From Elmis aenea (lineage: Eukaryota > Arthropoda > Insecta > Coleoptera > Elmidae), in contig OX393577.1 in assembly GCA_947652605.1 (NCBI GenBank), positions 25,547,466 to 25,611,465 of the forward strand: 64,000 bases of DNA, in the 5' to 3' direction. The notes beneath the pieces are model-generated. The model ran no database searches and had not been told where the DNA came from. It saw only the letters and a program-made list of their open reading frames with translations. This document shows positions 21,842 to 33,716 of the stretch, piece by piece. Position numbers and translations under genes: made by a program. The stretch's first letter is position 1. Each line of letters opens with the position of its first letter.

Positions 21842-22680
21842 CTGTAAAAAAATACTTGCGTTAAAACAAAATTTTTACATGAATGCAAAAAAAAAAATTG
21901 TAACAAGAAAAATATTTTAAAAGCCAAACGAGCAGTAGGTACTTGTGTCTGTTTACACAAAATAAATAGCAAGCTGCGACAAATAATTCCTATAACAAAG
22001 TTTATGTATAAAATCGGTATGTATTTGATTATGTCATATCGTTTAAGTAATTAGTAATGACATCATTAAAATTATAGCAGTAAACTTAACGTTGTGGGTA
22101 AGTTAGCGCGCCTGTAATTAATATTTAAATACAATAGTCGGTGATATTTTTTGAAAGTTTTAAATTATACCCGATCCTTTTTAGTTCATTGTGTTGCGTG
22201 ATTAATCGACCTTTGAATAAAAAATACAGGACAGTTTTTTTTTAAATTTATTGTTGATGGAAAAACAATGAGCAAGCTTTTTACGCCGACTGTATTTATA
22301 AACCTAACTTTTTAGCTAAAGGAACGTTTATGCTAAGGAACTGCGATAGTTTTTAATAAAAGGAAAACTTACGCTTAAATTTATGATTGTTTGTAGCACT
22401 TATGGCTTTGTAATTAAAAAAAAAAATAGCCATTGTCGATCACTATGTTTTATTATATATTATAGTATATTTATAATTTACCGCCGAGACAAAAATCGAG
22501 ATATATTTCGTTCGTTTTTGATCGGAACGAAAACGAAATTTTGTGTGCCTTACGTTGCCACCCAAAAAATTTCGTTTTCGTTTTTGTGAACCAGAATTTA
22601 TACCGGTGATAACTAAGATTAATACGAAAGAGCATAGATTATTTGAATATTCGGTTATCCACATTATAAATAAATTATAC
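21842..22680. other. Probable intron with a hairpin
   Basis: Contains an inverted pair, AACGAAAACGAAATTTT at 22526-22542 and its exact reverse complement at 22566-22582, a 17-bp stem with a 23-base loop. No gene was recognised; the open frames at 22383-22589 and 22443-22664 overlap on opposite strands and look accidental. Confidence 0.45.
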
Positions 22681-22706
22681 AGTGGTGCACAAAAGTATGG
22701 AAACAG
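22681..22706 (+). repeat. Single Tc1-like terminus
   Basis: TA then CAGTGGTGCACAAAAGTATGG is a Tc1/mariner-style terminal sequence. No inverted partner was found in the window, so it is a solo end or the other end is decayed. Confidence 0.45.
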
Positions 22707-22937
22707 ATAAATACTTGTATCTAAAACATCATTAAATATACTTCAATGAAATTTGCTATCTAAGCGTTATCGTATTTTTTGGATTCGATGCAAATACTGA
22801 GGTTGCAATACGACTTCCGGTTTAACCGGAAACGAACACAAACTTTGAAATTTTAAATAGAACACCCTTTTTATTTTTACGATTTTAGATTCCTCTTTAA
22901 ATTTACTATAAAATTTTTTGAGGTTATATGGGTCTAA

Positions 22938-23550
22938 AGGGGACTACACACCTTCCGTTTATCTGTGTAGTTTATCACGTGTGACGTCATGTCTGAGCGA
23001 TAAACTGTGTGAACTGCGCAGTTTAGACCGGTTTTCACACAGATAAAAAGTCTGTGCATTCGGACCCTCTTTTGCAGCGATAACCTGCACAGTTTATGCA
23101 GTTTATCGTACAGTTTGTTCAGTTGTTTTTGATTTTGTGCCTACACGATGACTACGGTCTCAAAAAAAGATTCGCTAATAGCATTTATCGACGGCAACCG
23201 TCCTTTCCCGAACTTTGGGATATCGAATGCGTATCTTATTCCAACCGTGTTAAAAAAGCGGCAGCCTACGATGTTTTAATTAAAAAACTTGTTCGTCTAG
23301 CAACATCGCTGCAATTATGGAGCAATCTGCGGCTCTTCTTTTTCTGTCAACCATTGAACTTTATTTATTTAAGAATATACTTAGAACCAAACCTGTCGAA
23401 GGTAAAGAGAGAACTGTGAAAAAATCGGACGTAACTGAGCCTAAAACTGAAGGTATCCTACACACCTTCAGTTCAGATAACTGTACAGATTTTCACACAG
23501 TTATTTACGACAGATAATTGCACAGATAAACGGAAGGTGTGTATCCCCCT
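22938..23550. mobile_element. PIF/Harbinger derivative with 3-bp TAA target duplication
   Basis: Ends are AGGGGACTACACACCTTCCG and the mirror of AGGGGGATACACACCTTCCG. TAA flanks both sides (22935-22937 and 23551-23553), the 3-bp duplication typical of PIF/Harbinger. Subterminal TTTATCTGTG(T/C)A and several further AGTTTATC/CAGATAA motifs are repeated in both halves. The element contains a remnant MADF-domain frame but no DDE transposase. Confidence 0.9.
23148..23419 (+). pseudogene. MADF-domain accessory protein remnant of Harbinger
   Basis: An ATG at 23148 opens MTTVSKKDSLIAFIDGNRPF; one frame slip near 23205 gives ELWDIECVSYSNRVKKA, then AAYDVLIKKL. This is the start of a MADF domain (LI..(V/I)...P.LWD.....Y.NR..K..A...I...L), a DNA-binding module often encoded beside Harbinger transposases. 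After this the frame loses similarity; a second frame beginning MEQSAALLFLSTIEL runs to about 23517. The frame slip and missing remainder make it non-functional. An intron-containing alternative cannot be excluded. Confidence 0.72.
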
Positions 23551-24081
23551 TAAAGTAAACCGTTTTTCTAATCATTTAAGTTCCTTAAAAATGCAATAGA
23601 ATTTCGTTTGAAAATTAGATTGACAATAGTTAATTAACACTTTGCAATAGTTACATTTAAAAAATAATATATAAGGTGTTTTTTACGCTTGGTCAAACTT
23701 GTGAAACATTAAACATCGATAGCTCATTTTATTAAAATACAATATCCTATATATTTTTACATAGTCTTGTAGAAAATTTGATTGTCTTTCAAAAACATTA
23801 ACCTAAAAACTGATATTTTTCGAGATATCGCGATTTTATTGTACATTTTTAGGGCAACGTAATACGAGTATTTTCGAGTAGAGTATGATGAGATACAGTG
23901 GTAATTTTGGAACAATTGAAAGATAAAAACAAGAAAGTTATAATTTGATCTTCTTCTTAAGAATTGTATACAATTTTTATGATGTAGATGTAATTTTACC
24001 ATTTTTACGTTTAAATCGAGGTTTTTTAAAATCACGCAATTTATTCATTGGACTAGTGTGATGGGACAATTACTAAATATA

Positions 24082-25759
24082 CAGGGTGTCCCCGTTATCA
24101 CCGCGAATATTTTAAGTGGTGATAGAGGACTTTTTTCTAAGAAAACATTTCAAGTAAAATTTTTTCCTAAAATCAAATGCTAAGCTGATATCAACACTAA
24201 CTTGATTTTTTTACACTTCTGCATTTATAAGACTGTAGCCGAAAATTTCAATTTTATCGTAAAATACCTTTGAGCTTTTTAATAGAGCATGAAATTCTCT
24301 ACAAAATTAGTTCTATTTATTTTTTGTCTACAGGCAATGGTTTGAGAGTTATAAAGCAGTTTGTACAAAAAAATGTAAAAAATGTAAAAAATTTAATTGT
24401 TTCTTAGACTTTGCAACCGCTGTATCTTTAAAACGAAAGGTTGTACAAAAAAACCGACAGCCCATTCCGGATACCAAATTTTATTCGCTACAACTTTGGT
24501 CAAGTGAAATTTTTTGAAAATCTAACCGATTTCCGGAAAAGCTGAAAATAAGGAATAGAGTGCAAAAACAAAATTTCCTACAAATATTGTTTTGTATTTA
24601 AAAATGCTTTTAAAGAGAGTGCGATTACGTAATTGAATGATGGAGTTCATTTTGAACACTTATTGAAGTAATTTTGTGGTTACATGTTAATTTTATTGCG
24701 TCCAGATGGATTTGCATTGTTTTGCATTTTATCGTTTTCGAAAAACAAAAACTCCCGGTATTATGATATTTTGTATTTAAAAATGCCATAGCATCGGCAA
24801 CATTCATAAAATTATGTATCTCATCAGTTTCAAAGCTTTTTATGAAGTTTGAAATTCTTCAGAAAACCACCCCTTATCATTTTTTTAAGGAGCTAACGAA
24901 CAAATTTAACAAAAAATTGTAAAATTGCATATAAACAAGTTATGTAAATTTTTAAAAACGCCGCATCTTTTTAACGAAACGTCGTAGAGCAAAACGGATG
25001 CCTATGGCGGATAAGGCATTTAACGGACTACAACTTCGGTAAATATATTGTTCAATAAAACTAAATGTATCATAGAAATGTTTATAATAGTGAAAAGGTG
25101 AAAAAAAAACGATAAAATGCAAAACAATGCAAATCCATCTGGACGCAATAAAATTAACATGTAACCACAAAATTACTTCAATAAGTGTTCAAAATGACCT
25201 CTATCATTTTCAATCACGTAATCGCACTCTCTTTAAAACCATTTTTAAATACAAAACAATATTTGTAGGAAATTTTGTTTTTGCACTCTATTCCTTATTT
25301 TCAGCTTTTCCGGAAAATCGGTTAGATTTTCAAAAAATTTCACTAGACTAAAGTTGTAGCCCATAAAATTTGCTATCCGGAATAGGCCGTCGGTTTTTTT
25401 GTACAACCTTTCGTTTTAAAGATACAGCGGTTGCAAAGTCTAAGAAACAATTAAATTTTTTACATTTTTTACATTTTCTTGTACAAACTGCTTTATAACT
25501 CGCAAACCATTGCCTGTAGACAAAAAATAAATAAAACTAATTTTGTAGAGAATTTTATGCTCTATTAAAAAGCTCTAAGGTATAAAATTGATATTTTCGG
25601 CTACAGAGTCTTATAAATGCAGAAGTGTAAAAAAATCAAGTTAGTGTTGATATCAGCTTAGCATTTGATTTTAGGAAAAAATTTTACTTGAAATTTTTTC
25701 TTAGAAAAAGGTCCTCTATCACCATTTAAAATATTCGCGGTGATGACGGGGACACCCTG
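24082..25759. mobile_element. Foldback element, family F3 (full copy)
   Basis: TA then CAGGGTGTCCCCGTTATCAC on the left, and the mirror ending GGGGACACCCTG followed by TG on the right. The arms are nearly identical for about 700 bp, and meet over a centre near 24920. Frames 24625-24807 (minus) and 25127-25351 (plus) are the same arm. The arms contain paired AAAACG(A/T)AAGGTTGTACAAA blocks. It lies exactly in the middle of the larger palindrome. Confidence 0.92.
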
Positions 25760-26239
25760 TGTAAATAAATTATTTTTTGTGTTTCTACAGTACGATTTTC
25801 AATTCAACCGAAAACGGTTTCAACTCTAACCGTTTTTTTACATTTAAATATGAGACTGGTCAGTGACTTTTTTCCAGCGTTTTTTTCGCATACTTAATCC
25901 ATTATAATCAATTTGTTTTTTACTTTTAGGACTTTGCAAAAGATTAAAATTAATTATTTGAAAAATATTGGGGCCTGGTAAGAAACCTCGATTTAAACGT
26001 AAGATTGGTAAAATAACATCTTCATTATAAAAATTTTGAAAATTCTTAATGAAAAGATCAAATTATAACTTTCTTGTTTTATCTTTTCTTGCTCCAAAAT
26101 TGCCGCTGTCTACCATCATAGCCTACTCGAAAATATTACATTGCCCTGAAAATTTACAATAAAATCGTAATATATTGAAAAATAACAGTTTTAGGTGTAG
26201 AACATGGTTAATGTTTCTGAAAGACAATCAAATTTTCTA

Positions 26240-26775
26240 CAAGACTATAGCTAATATTAGACGTTGCGATTTTTTTTCCATCTGTAAGAAAAATATTTGA
26301 CAGCTTGTAAAATAAATACAAGACCCCTATTACACTTTGCGATTTTTTTTTGCGTACGATTCGAAATCGCCACTGCGCTGCACAATTTATCTGACATTTA
26401 AATGACAGCCAACCGGCAGTTAACCGCATAATAACTAATAATAACCTACATATCTGCATTTTTACTAATGTGGTCTGTTTACTACAATCGCAAAATGTGT
26501 ATCGTGTTAAAAAAATAAGAAAAAAGTATACTTTGTAGGTTATGTGATCCTTTTGAAAACATAGTGGCACAAAAATTACCAGAAGTTACTAGAAATGTAA
26601 TAAAATACACATGTTTGACCTTGAAAAATTAGAGCATGTTCAATAGAATAAAATCCTATGACATTTAAAATTCGTTGCGATTTTTTTTCCTATGCACATT
26701 TAGACGTTGCGATTTTTTGGTTTTGCGTTGTGGAAAAATGATTTGTAAGAAAAATCGCAACGTCTAATATGAGCA
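26240..26775. mobile_element. MITE with TTAGACGTTGCGATTTTTT ends
   Basis: Inverted ends CTAATATTAGACGTTGCG and CGCAACGTCTAATATGAG delimit about 530 bp inserted only in the right arm of the 4.2-kb palindrome. Extra internal copies of TTGCGATTTTTTTT occur near 26335, 26675 and 26703. The minus frame 26208-26570 has no recognised domain and runs across the element boundary, so it is not called a gene. Confidence 0.75.
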
Positions 26776-27085
26776 TTTAGTCAAAAAATATAGGATGTTG
26801 TATTTAAGAAAATTGAGTTATCGAGGTTTAAAGTTTCAAAAGTTTGACCAAGCGTAAAAAACACCTTGTATAATATTTTTAAAATGCAGCTAGCGTAAAG
26901 TGTTAATTAATCTATTATCAATATTATTTTCAAACGAAATACTACTGCCTTTTTAAAGAACTTAAATGATAAAAAAATTTAAAGTACTGTATCGCTCAAA
27001 ATTTTCATAAAAATGTAAATTTTACGAAAACAGACTTTAGACCCATATGACCTTACTTTTTTTAAAGAAGATTGCCGTTCGAGAG

Positions 27086-28400
27086 CAGAGTGTACAAACG
27101 ATCGAAAAAACGGCCTTATACACCTAGGAAAGTAGTAAGCTTCTTATAGTTGTTACTATTTTATTAACTATTTATTTCGTATAAAAAATTTAATTCCAAA
27201 AAATATAGGAACAAATATTTTAATTTAAAATACGTTTGATAAAAAACGTGTATGAGAATTTTGTTTGCTATTTTAAACGGATTGTAAATTTTGTGAAGAT
27301 TAAACATACTTTAATCCTTTATTTTTATATCATGATCCACTTGAGTTACTTTAAAACGTATTTGAAAGTTGTAAAGCATTATTACGCAGTTCCCCAATTT
27401 TTATGTAGACAAAATGTCTTTGTGTGACGAACAATTGTTATTGTAAAAAACAAACAAAGAATGTATTAAACCGTAAAAATTAGCAACTATACAAGCGCTT
27501 TTGTCTTGACATATTATTTAAATTGATACTAAGTAGAAAATGTTTTCCGTCTAACGAGCCGACGAAAAGAGACAGGGAAATAAAATCTTAGTCTTGAATG
27601 TAAGGTAAGATTAAGTGATTTGGTCAAACGGTTAAAAATTTTCGACAGTCTATAATCATCTTGTCAATCTACCTCGGACTGAATTAAATGGTTCTCTGAT
27701 ATATAGTATAAATTAGCTAACACGATTTAAATTAGTAGAGAAACGAGAAATTAATTGCTCAAAGAAAGCTTTTATTTACTTATTATATGTTTCGATGCAT
27801 TGGAAAATGTTTAATTATCGCATGCACTTTGCTGCGTTAAGAAAGGTAACGAGTGTTAATATTGTAAAGAGCTTTCTTTGTCGGAATTCATTTTTGAAAG
27901 CATTTATTTATTGTGGTCCATAAAAAAAACACTTTTTTAAATTTATAATTTCTACAGATTTTAGCAATTTTTGACCCAAACTATAGCCAGATAAGATAAC
28001 AAAATTGTTATTTATTGTAACAACAAAATTTCAGTCTCGTTTTAAATTCCGCTCTGCAATTTTTCGAATTGTTTTTAAGATCTTGCAGTTCCATGAAATT
28101 ATTTTTATTTTTAAGACATAAAACTGTATTAAAATTGCGTTTACTAGTTTGTTTTAGAGAACAATAATGACATGTTCGTGTTACGATGTAGGAATGCAAA
28201 AATTAAGCTTAACATGCTCAAGCGATGAGAAAAACAGAAATCCATCGTACTTTGCAGTTTAATGTTGTTAAAAAAAAGTAAGTTATTAAGCTGATGTACA
28301 CAACAATAAAGAGTACGATGCTGTGTTATTTTATACGATCGCTAGTCCTTTTTAAATTGTCATTCTTTTGTTTGTATCTTTGAAACGGTAAGCCCTTCCT
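27086..28400. other. Probable intron, AT-rich
   Basis: No gene, RNA or clear repeat was recognised. The frame 27236-27427 is low-complexity hydrophobic translation of AT-rich DNA. Confidence 0.45.
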
Positions 28401-28403
28401 ATC

Positions 28404-28576
28404 TGGAATAATCAAAGCTGGAATATTAAAATTTGATAAATGCACCGGCAGAATAATTCAAAGTTAGAATCATTCAGCGTTTAAATCACTTAACGTGGAA
28501 AACATGCAACGGTGGAATCATACAACTCAGAAAACATTCAGCGCTGGAAATACGCAAAGATGGAATTTTTGCAGTC
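28404..28576 (+). repeat. Degenerate 16-bp minisatellite, about 11 units
   Basis: Successive units of 15-16 bp follow the consensus TGGAATCATTCAACGC, for example TAGAATCATTCAGCGT, GGAAAACATGCAACGG, TGGAATCATACAACTC, AGAAAACATTCAGCGC and TGGAAATACGCAAAGA. Unit boundaries stay in register across the array although each unit differs at several bases. The open frame 28495-28827 begins inside it (NMQRW, NTQRW repeats) and is a by-product of the repeat. Confidence 0.75.
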
Positions 28577-29265
28577 TTTTCTATCAAAACAATCAAAGTC
28601 TGTATAATGTAATTACAAAACACTTCGTTTTATATTTTGTATTACATATTTTACAGAGAATGATAAAAAATCGTGTTATTCGATCTTTAGGTCTGCCGGT
28701 GAATTTTCCAAATTTTAATAATCTAGCTTTGAATGTTCCAAGTTTTCATGTGGTTCCGTTTAAAAATATCAATACCGATTTTAAAACACTTTTAGATTTA
28801 ATAATAATAATACTATACTATAATTAAACGTTTAAAAATAATTTATTGTAAATTGTAAGCCACATTTTTTAAGAAATATGAAAATTTCGCACAGTAAAAA
28901 TAAATATTTAGCGCTTTTAAATAATACCCTGTTTGTCTAACGTTTTACCCAAATATCACGAAAATCGGTTAGTACTAGGGATTCTGAAGTCTCGGGTTTT
29001 TTCAATTCCCGGGATTCGAAACACAAATTTTGAAAAGTTCCGGGAATTCCCGGGACTCGAGACTTTGATTATTTTTCGTTTGAAACGTAGAAAAAATATG
29101 TAAACACTCAAATTTCATTACCTAACCTGTATGTAAGTAGGTATACATGTATTTAAACAAATGAAAAATATTTTCTATGTTATTTAATGAGTATTTATAA
29201 AATACATATTTAAATGAAATTATTACATCGAGCTTATGATAAAAAAATTAATAGGTAGGTACATA

Positions 29266-30950
29266 TTACTTTTGTATGGCAAAATAGGATTTTAAAAATA
29301 CCAATGCATTTAAGGGGAAGTCACATAAGCCTATTTCAAATTTTTGTGGTAAATGTTCCTCCAACAGAAAATGTTCCTCACTTTCCGTTGATGTTGGCTT
29401 AATTGTGAGCAATGATTCATATAAAAGATTTAGATTTGGAGTCTGGTTCCCAGTTGATTCTAAAATCTGACACTCTTTTTGATAGTTGTATTTTTTGTTT
29501 TTCACGGTTGAACTTTTTTGCCGGTTCAATAATTCATTGTTTAATTCTTCTTGAATCGACATATTAGCGAGCTGATAATCACTGGTTTATTCCTCGATTA
29601 CATCGGTATCCGAACTTTCTACTCTGGAAAAAAACCTTCCTAATAATTCTTCACCATATTTTAAATATATCTTTTTGGCACAACTTGAAAAATAGTTTTT
29701 TTTTGACAACATAATCGGGCTTTTGTAAAAAATGTATTGAACCAATAAGGTTCTTATTTCTTCTTTCTTCAATTTTGGCTTTCAGGGCTGTAAACATTTC
29801 TTGAGATAAAGTTGTGTTAATTTGAAGTAATTTTTTCAACAAGAAATTAACAATAACTTCTGAAGTCAATAAAGTGGCATCTCGGCGACTCAGAGCTTCA
29901 ACTGCCAGTTTTATAGGACCGAGTACTCTAGAAATATTTGCCAATAAGTACGTAAATATTTGATTCATTCCAGATATCGCCACTGTCGAGATCAATCAAA
30001 GATTTTCTGATGGAATTTCGTAGTTTTAAAAATCTGTCGATCATGAGAATCAAGGAATTCCATCTGGTCTTCCCGTTGAGGCATAAATTAAGCTCAACAT
30101 CAAATTCGCTCTTCACATGTTTTTGTAAAATCGTGTTTTTATCAGGGCATGAAACCGGTTTTTTAAACCGGTTTAAAAAACCGGTTAACCGTTATTTTTT
30201 GTCAGAAAAAGTGATTTTTAACCGAAACCGAAACCGTTATTTTTAAAGGCAAAAAAAACGGTAACCTTTAACCAAAATAATAAAAAACCGTTTTTTTTAA
30301 CGTCTTTTTTTTAATAAAAATTACGATGAAAAATACAAAATCTGTAGTAAATGCGATTAGTTTACCAAAAGTCATTACTGAACTCTTGATTGTACATTTA
30401 TTATAAAATTATAAATAAATAATATCATTTCATACTTTGCATTCCTGATCTAAATAATTTTAAAAACCGGTTAATTTAACCCGTTTTTTCTAAACCGGTT
30501 TTTTACGAATAAAACCGGTTTTTCAACAAAAACCGTTATAAAAATAAAGTTCTCGATTTCGGTTAACCGTTAACCAAAAATTTTTTCGGTTTCGAGCCCT
30601 GGTTTTTATTGCACTTTTTCGAAACAATCTGATAGTTTTTCGAGTTTTATTTAGGGCTTTATTAAAGCTCGGTTTTATACACAAGTTTGCAATTTGAATT
30701 GAATTCTTATTATTTTCACTGTAATTTTTCTCGATATTTTGTTCATCATCACCATCGATATTGTCATCTTCGTCAGAATCTTCAGTTGTTTGATGTTCAT
30801 CCTTTTTTTGATATAAGAGATTTATTACGGCCAAATGAATTGCGTGATTCAAGCAGAGATGACTTTCGACAGGACTATCACATCAAAATGTTTTCATCAG
30901 TAGTTGTTGCCACAATATCTGTTTTAAAAATAACTTTGCCGACCCTTTAA
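29266..30950 (-). pseudogene. hAT transposase, broken, interrupted by a MITE
   Basis: Read on the minus strand from high to low coordinates. First comes a region with IVATTTDENILM in one frame and CDSPVESHLCLNHAIHLAV in another, the usual D(G)...NH..HL.V order near 30850-30930. An acidic linker (SDEDDNIDGDDEQN) follows, and then the nested MITE. Next are LNGKTRWNSLILMIDRFLKL near 30060, the GPIKLAVEALSRRDATLLT helix region, and the C-terminal dimerisation part LTIKPTSTESEEHF...FPLNALVFLKSYF near 29300-29400. The canonical TESER.FS has become TESEEHFL. Several frame changes and stops, plus the MITE, inactivate it. The N-terminal BED finger is not visible. Confidence 0.88.
30143..30601. mobile_element. 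hAT MITE nested in hAT transposase, perfect target duplication
   Basis: Ends CAGGGCATGAAACCGG and CGGTTTCGAGCCCTG, with identical 8-bp flanks GTTTTTAT at 30135-30142 and 30602-30609. The interior is dominated by AACCGGTTTT and GGTTAACCGTTA repeats in both orientations. Confidence 0.95.
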
Positions 30951-31185
30951 CTTTTAACTGTTCACTTGTTACCTGCTCGTATACAAGCTGGGCATAGGTT
31001 CTTTTCGACTGTTACAGGTTTTATTTTAAAACCAAATTTTGCTTTATTATATAAAATTTGAATCGAAAAGTCTCGAGTCCCGGGAATTTTGTTTTGAAAT
31101 TCCCGGGAATCGAGACACCAAAAAGTCTTGGAACTCCCGGGAATAAATTTCCGGGTTGTCTCGACACAGAATCCCTAGTTAGTAC

Positions 31186-33000
31186 ACAAACAAATTGTAA
31201 GCAGAATACAAAATTTCGCTTTTAATTAAACGCCAAGAAATTGCAATAAAGACAATGCTAAATTAAATGCAGATCTTAAAAGTAATGAAATAGGAGATTA
31301 ATAACAGATTTCACGTAGTTAAAACTATTTAAATGGTGATATTTAAATATGATAATTTAGTGATTTTCCATATCTAAACATAAACTATTGTAATTTTAAT
31401 CCTACACTTTAACAGAATTACTATTAATAATCAAAGAAACTGTACACCTTTTTTTTAACACAGCAGGAAATCTTTGAATCCTAGAAGAAAGTCGAATTAT
31501 AACAGATTATTTTGATTTCTCTTGAAGATATATGTTCAACTATTAAAAGTAAATAATTCGTATTAACGTGACCCTGGTCAATTAGCTCAAGTGGACTTTC
31601 TCTGGTGATCGTCAGTGATTTAATTTTTGTGTATCGTGCCATTTCCATACGACACTGCATTTCTCTATCATCCGTTTCTTAAGCAGCCTACACTTTACTT
31701 TCGTTTTGTGATTTACTGTCATAACAAGATGAAAGCAAACTTCTTCAGTGTGAATGTTTCCCTCTATATTTAGTTTTATTACCACTAAACTATTGGATAA
31801 TATCGTTTGCTTCGGTGGCTTTTCATAAATATCATGCAGATTAACCTGTTGCTGTCAATATTCCATTGAATACTTCAGTTACTTTTAAAGCTTCATTAAT
31901 CATATTGACAAGTGTTATGCATTGGTGAACGCGAGTGGAACATTTACTTTACATCGAAAACTTTTTCACCTTCTAGGCTTAAAAGACGAGATAAAGAGAA
32001 CGCTCTTGATTGTCATAATAGTTATAACTGTATGTACCTTCTCGAGAATTTTATAACGTCGAGTGATTCGAGTAATTGAACGGAGTTTAGGTTAACATTT
32101 GACGGAGGGCATTATATTTTGTGTGCAGGCGTTAAACATACACATAAACTATTTCTCACGCTTGCATTGACGCATAATGGGTGCCGTTATTCTTTTGTGA
32201 TAGGTATTTTTCGTCGCTTGAGGCAAAGAGATTCTGCAAACTTGTCTAATTAGTAACGAAACAGTCAGGATATTTACATAAACATAGTTTTGTAGCGTGA
32301 ACTATGTTCAGTCGTGACGGATGTGATCTGAAATCCTAGATAATAAAGTTCCTCGTCACCGGAAACGATAAACGATTAAAAGTAACTTCATATATTTTAT
32401 TTCAACAGAGGTCTGCCCTTTTTTATTAATAGTTTTTTATTTTTTTAAATTACCTGCATATTTAAATAACGTTGCTCTAGTTACATAACAAATTAGTATT
32501 ATTTCATATTTCTTCTTTTTCTTTAGGCTGCACTTTTTAGTTCAAAATTAATTGCAAAGTGTTGACAAATGACAGTTTTGTAACCTGGTTTGCAAACTTA
32601 AGATATGAAACAAGTTCTAGTCCGGATGTTTTACTTTAAAACAACGGATATGTTAAATACAACCATGTGCAAATACATGAAAAATGTTATTCTGTTGGCG
32701 GTGTATTTAAAAACAGGTCGCTAAGAAAATTGCCTAAATAATGCAGAAGACAAATTCTTCTTGTTTTTGGTGTAATATTAAATTAGTAGCTATAGAATAA
32801 ATCAAAAATAGATTGATAATAGTATATTTGTTTCGTTATTTGGAACGTGTGAGTTAATTTTTTTAGTTTTTGTCACATAATTTTATTTCTACACATAACA
32901 CAAACAAATTCGCACTTTTAATACAAGAGTTTAAAATTTGTTTTAATTAATTAGTGTTTTTGTTTATTTCCCAAAACCTTACGTTTGTTTTGTGCTTGGT
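31186..33000. other. Non-coding stretch, some GC-richer patches
   Basis: The part 31560-32350 is less AT-rich than its surroundings (for example TGACCCTGGTCAATTAGC and GACGGATGTGATCTGAAATC) but has stops in every frame. It may be regulatory; I see no specific motif. No repeat recognised. Confidence 0.35.
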
Positions 33001-33007
33001 ATCTCAA

Positions 33008-33480
33008 AGTAGTACGAATATCGATTTATTCGAATTTGAAAAGCAATAACGAGTGTACTAAATAAAAATTTGAGCCGACCGATTAATCACCTCCAAAAAA
33101 AAAATTACCCGCTTGGCTGTACCTAATCGATATGTCTTGGGAACGAGACCACTTAGACACATGGCACTTGCACGATACGAAAGGTAATTCTTTGTGCAAA
33201 AATATTATTACGCTAAGACGCTCAATGGTCTAACTCTCGCAGATACGTTAGGTACGAGCGCGCAGCGCGAGTAGTACGAATATTGATTTATTCAATTTTT
33301 AAGAGCAATGACGAGTCTTGTAAATAAAAATTTGAGCCAATCGATTGTTTATCGACCCGCTTAGTTATAATCGATATATTTTGGGAACATAGACATGGAA
33401 CGTGCACCAAACGAAAGGTAATTTTTTGCGCAAAGAGAATTTTACGCGCAAAGAGAATTCTACGCGCAAGGCGGGGTGAA
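33008..33480 (+). repeat. Tandem duplication, period about 262 bp
   Basis: AGTAGTACGAATATCGATTT at 33008 and AGTAGTACGAATATTGATTT at 33270 start two related units. Both contain AAATTTGAGCC(A/G)A, ACCCGCTT, AATCGATAT(G/A)T and CGAAAGGTAATT in the same order. The second unit ends in a 22-bp subrepeat (CGCAAAGAGAATT(T/C)TACGCG) and runs into a GC-rich tail, GGAGCCCCGAAGGGCC. It resembles two monomers of a satellite, or a duplicated promoter-like segment. Confidence 0.75.
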
Positions 33481-33716
33481 GGAGCCCCGAAGGGCCTACG
33501 GAATCGCTAGTCCTACACCTAACAGTAGAGAGTAGAAGGACTCATGACTAAATAAATAATCCCAGCCATCTGTCTTCGATTTTTACATTTGTTAAATTGT
33601 ACCCACGCGATTTGGTGGTGTTCAGATTTCATGCTTTTTTTTGACGTTTCTAAGGATCTCTTTTGCATCACAGATTAGCGAACAATTAAACCAAACTATG
33701 AGTAATGGATATAGAC

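Larger units (their letters stand above)
22885..27085. mobile_element. Giant palindrome with nested insertions (4.2 kb)
   Basis: Left arm 22885-24079 and right arm 25762-27085 are reverse complements over most of their length. Paired landmarks are CATATGGGTCTAAAG, TTTGACCAAGCGTAAAAAACACC, CTACAAGACTAT and CTCGATTTAAACGTAA, each mirrored. Into the left arm a Harbinger derivative inserted (22938-23550), into the right arm a MITE (about 26240-26775), and at the centre sits a complete second palindrome (24082-25759). No CAGGGTG end was found at its outer limits; part of its left flank (22800-22880) resembles the CCGGTTT...GGAACACCCT module of the 37.7- and 45.7-kb palindromes. Confidence 0.85.
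28976..31177. mobile_element. hAT element, 2.2 kb, perfect target duplication, nested MITE
   Basis: Ends are TAGGGATTCTGAAGTCTCGG and the mirror finishing CAGAATCCCTA. The 8-bp GTTAGTAC at 28968-28975 and 31178-31185 is identical. Subterminal CCCGGGAATTT-type inverted blocks are prominent at both sides. Inside are a broken minus-strand transposase and a nested MITE (30143-30601). Confidence 0.95.

Noticed and set aside
26208..26570. 120-codon minus-strand frame
   Set aside because: Crosses from the palindrome arm into a nested MITE; no domain, and the ends lie in different elements.
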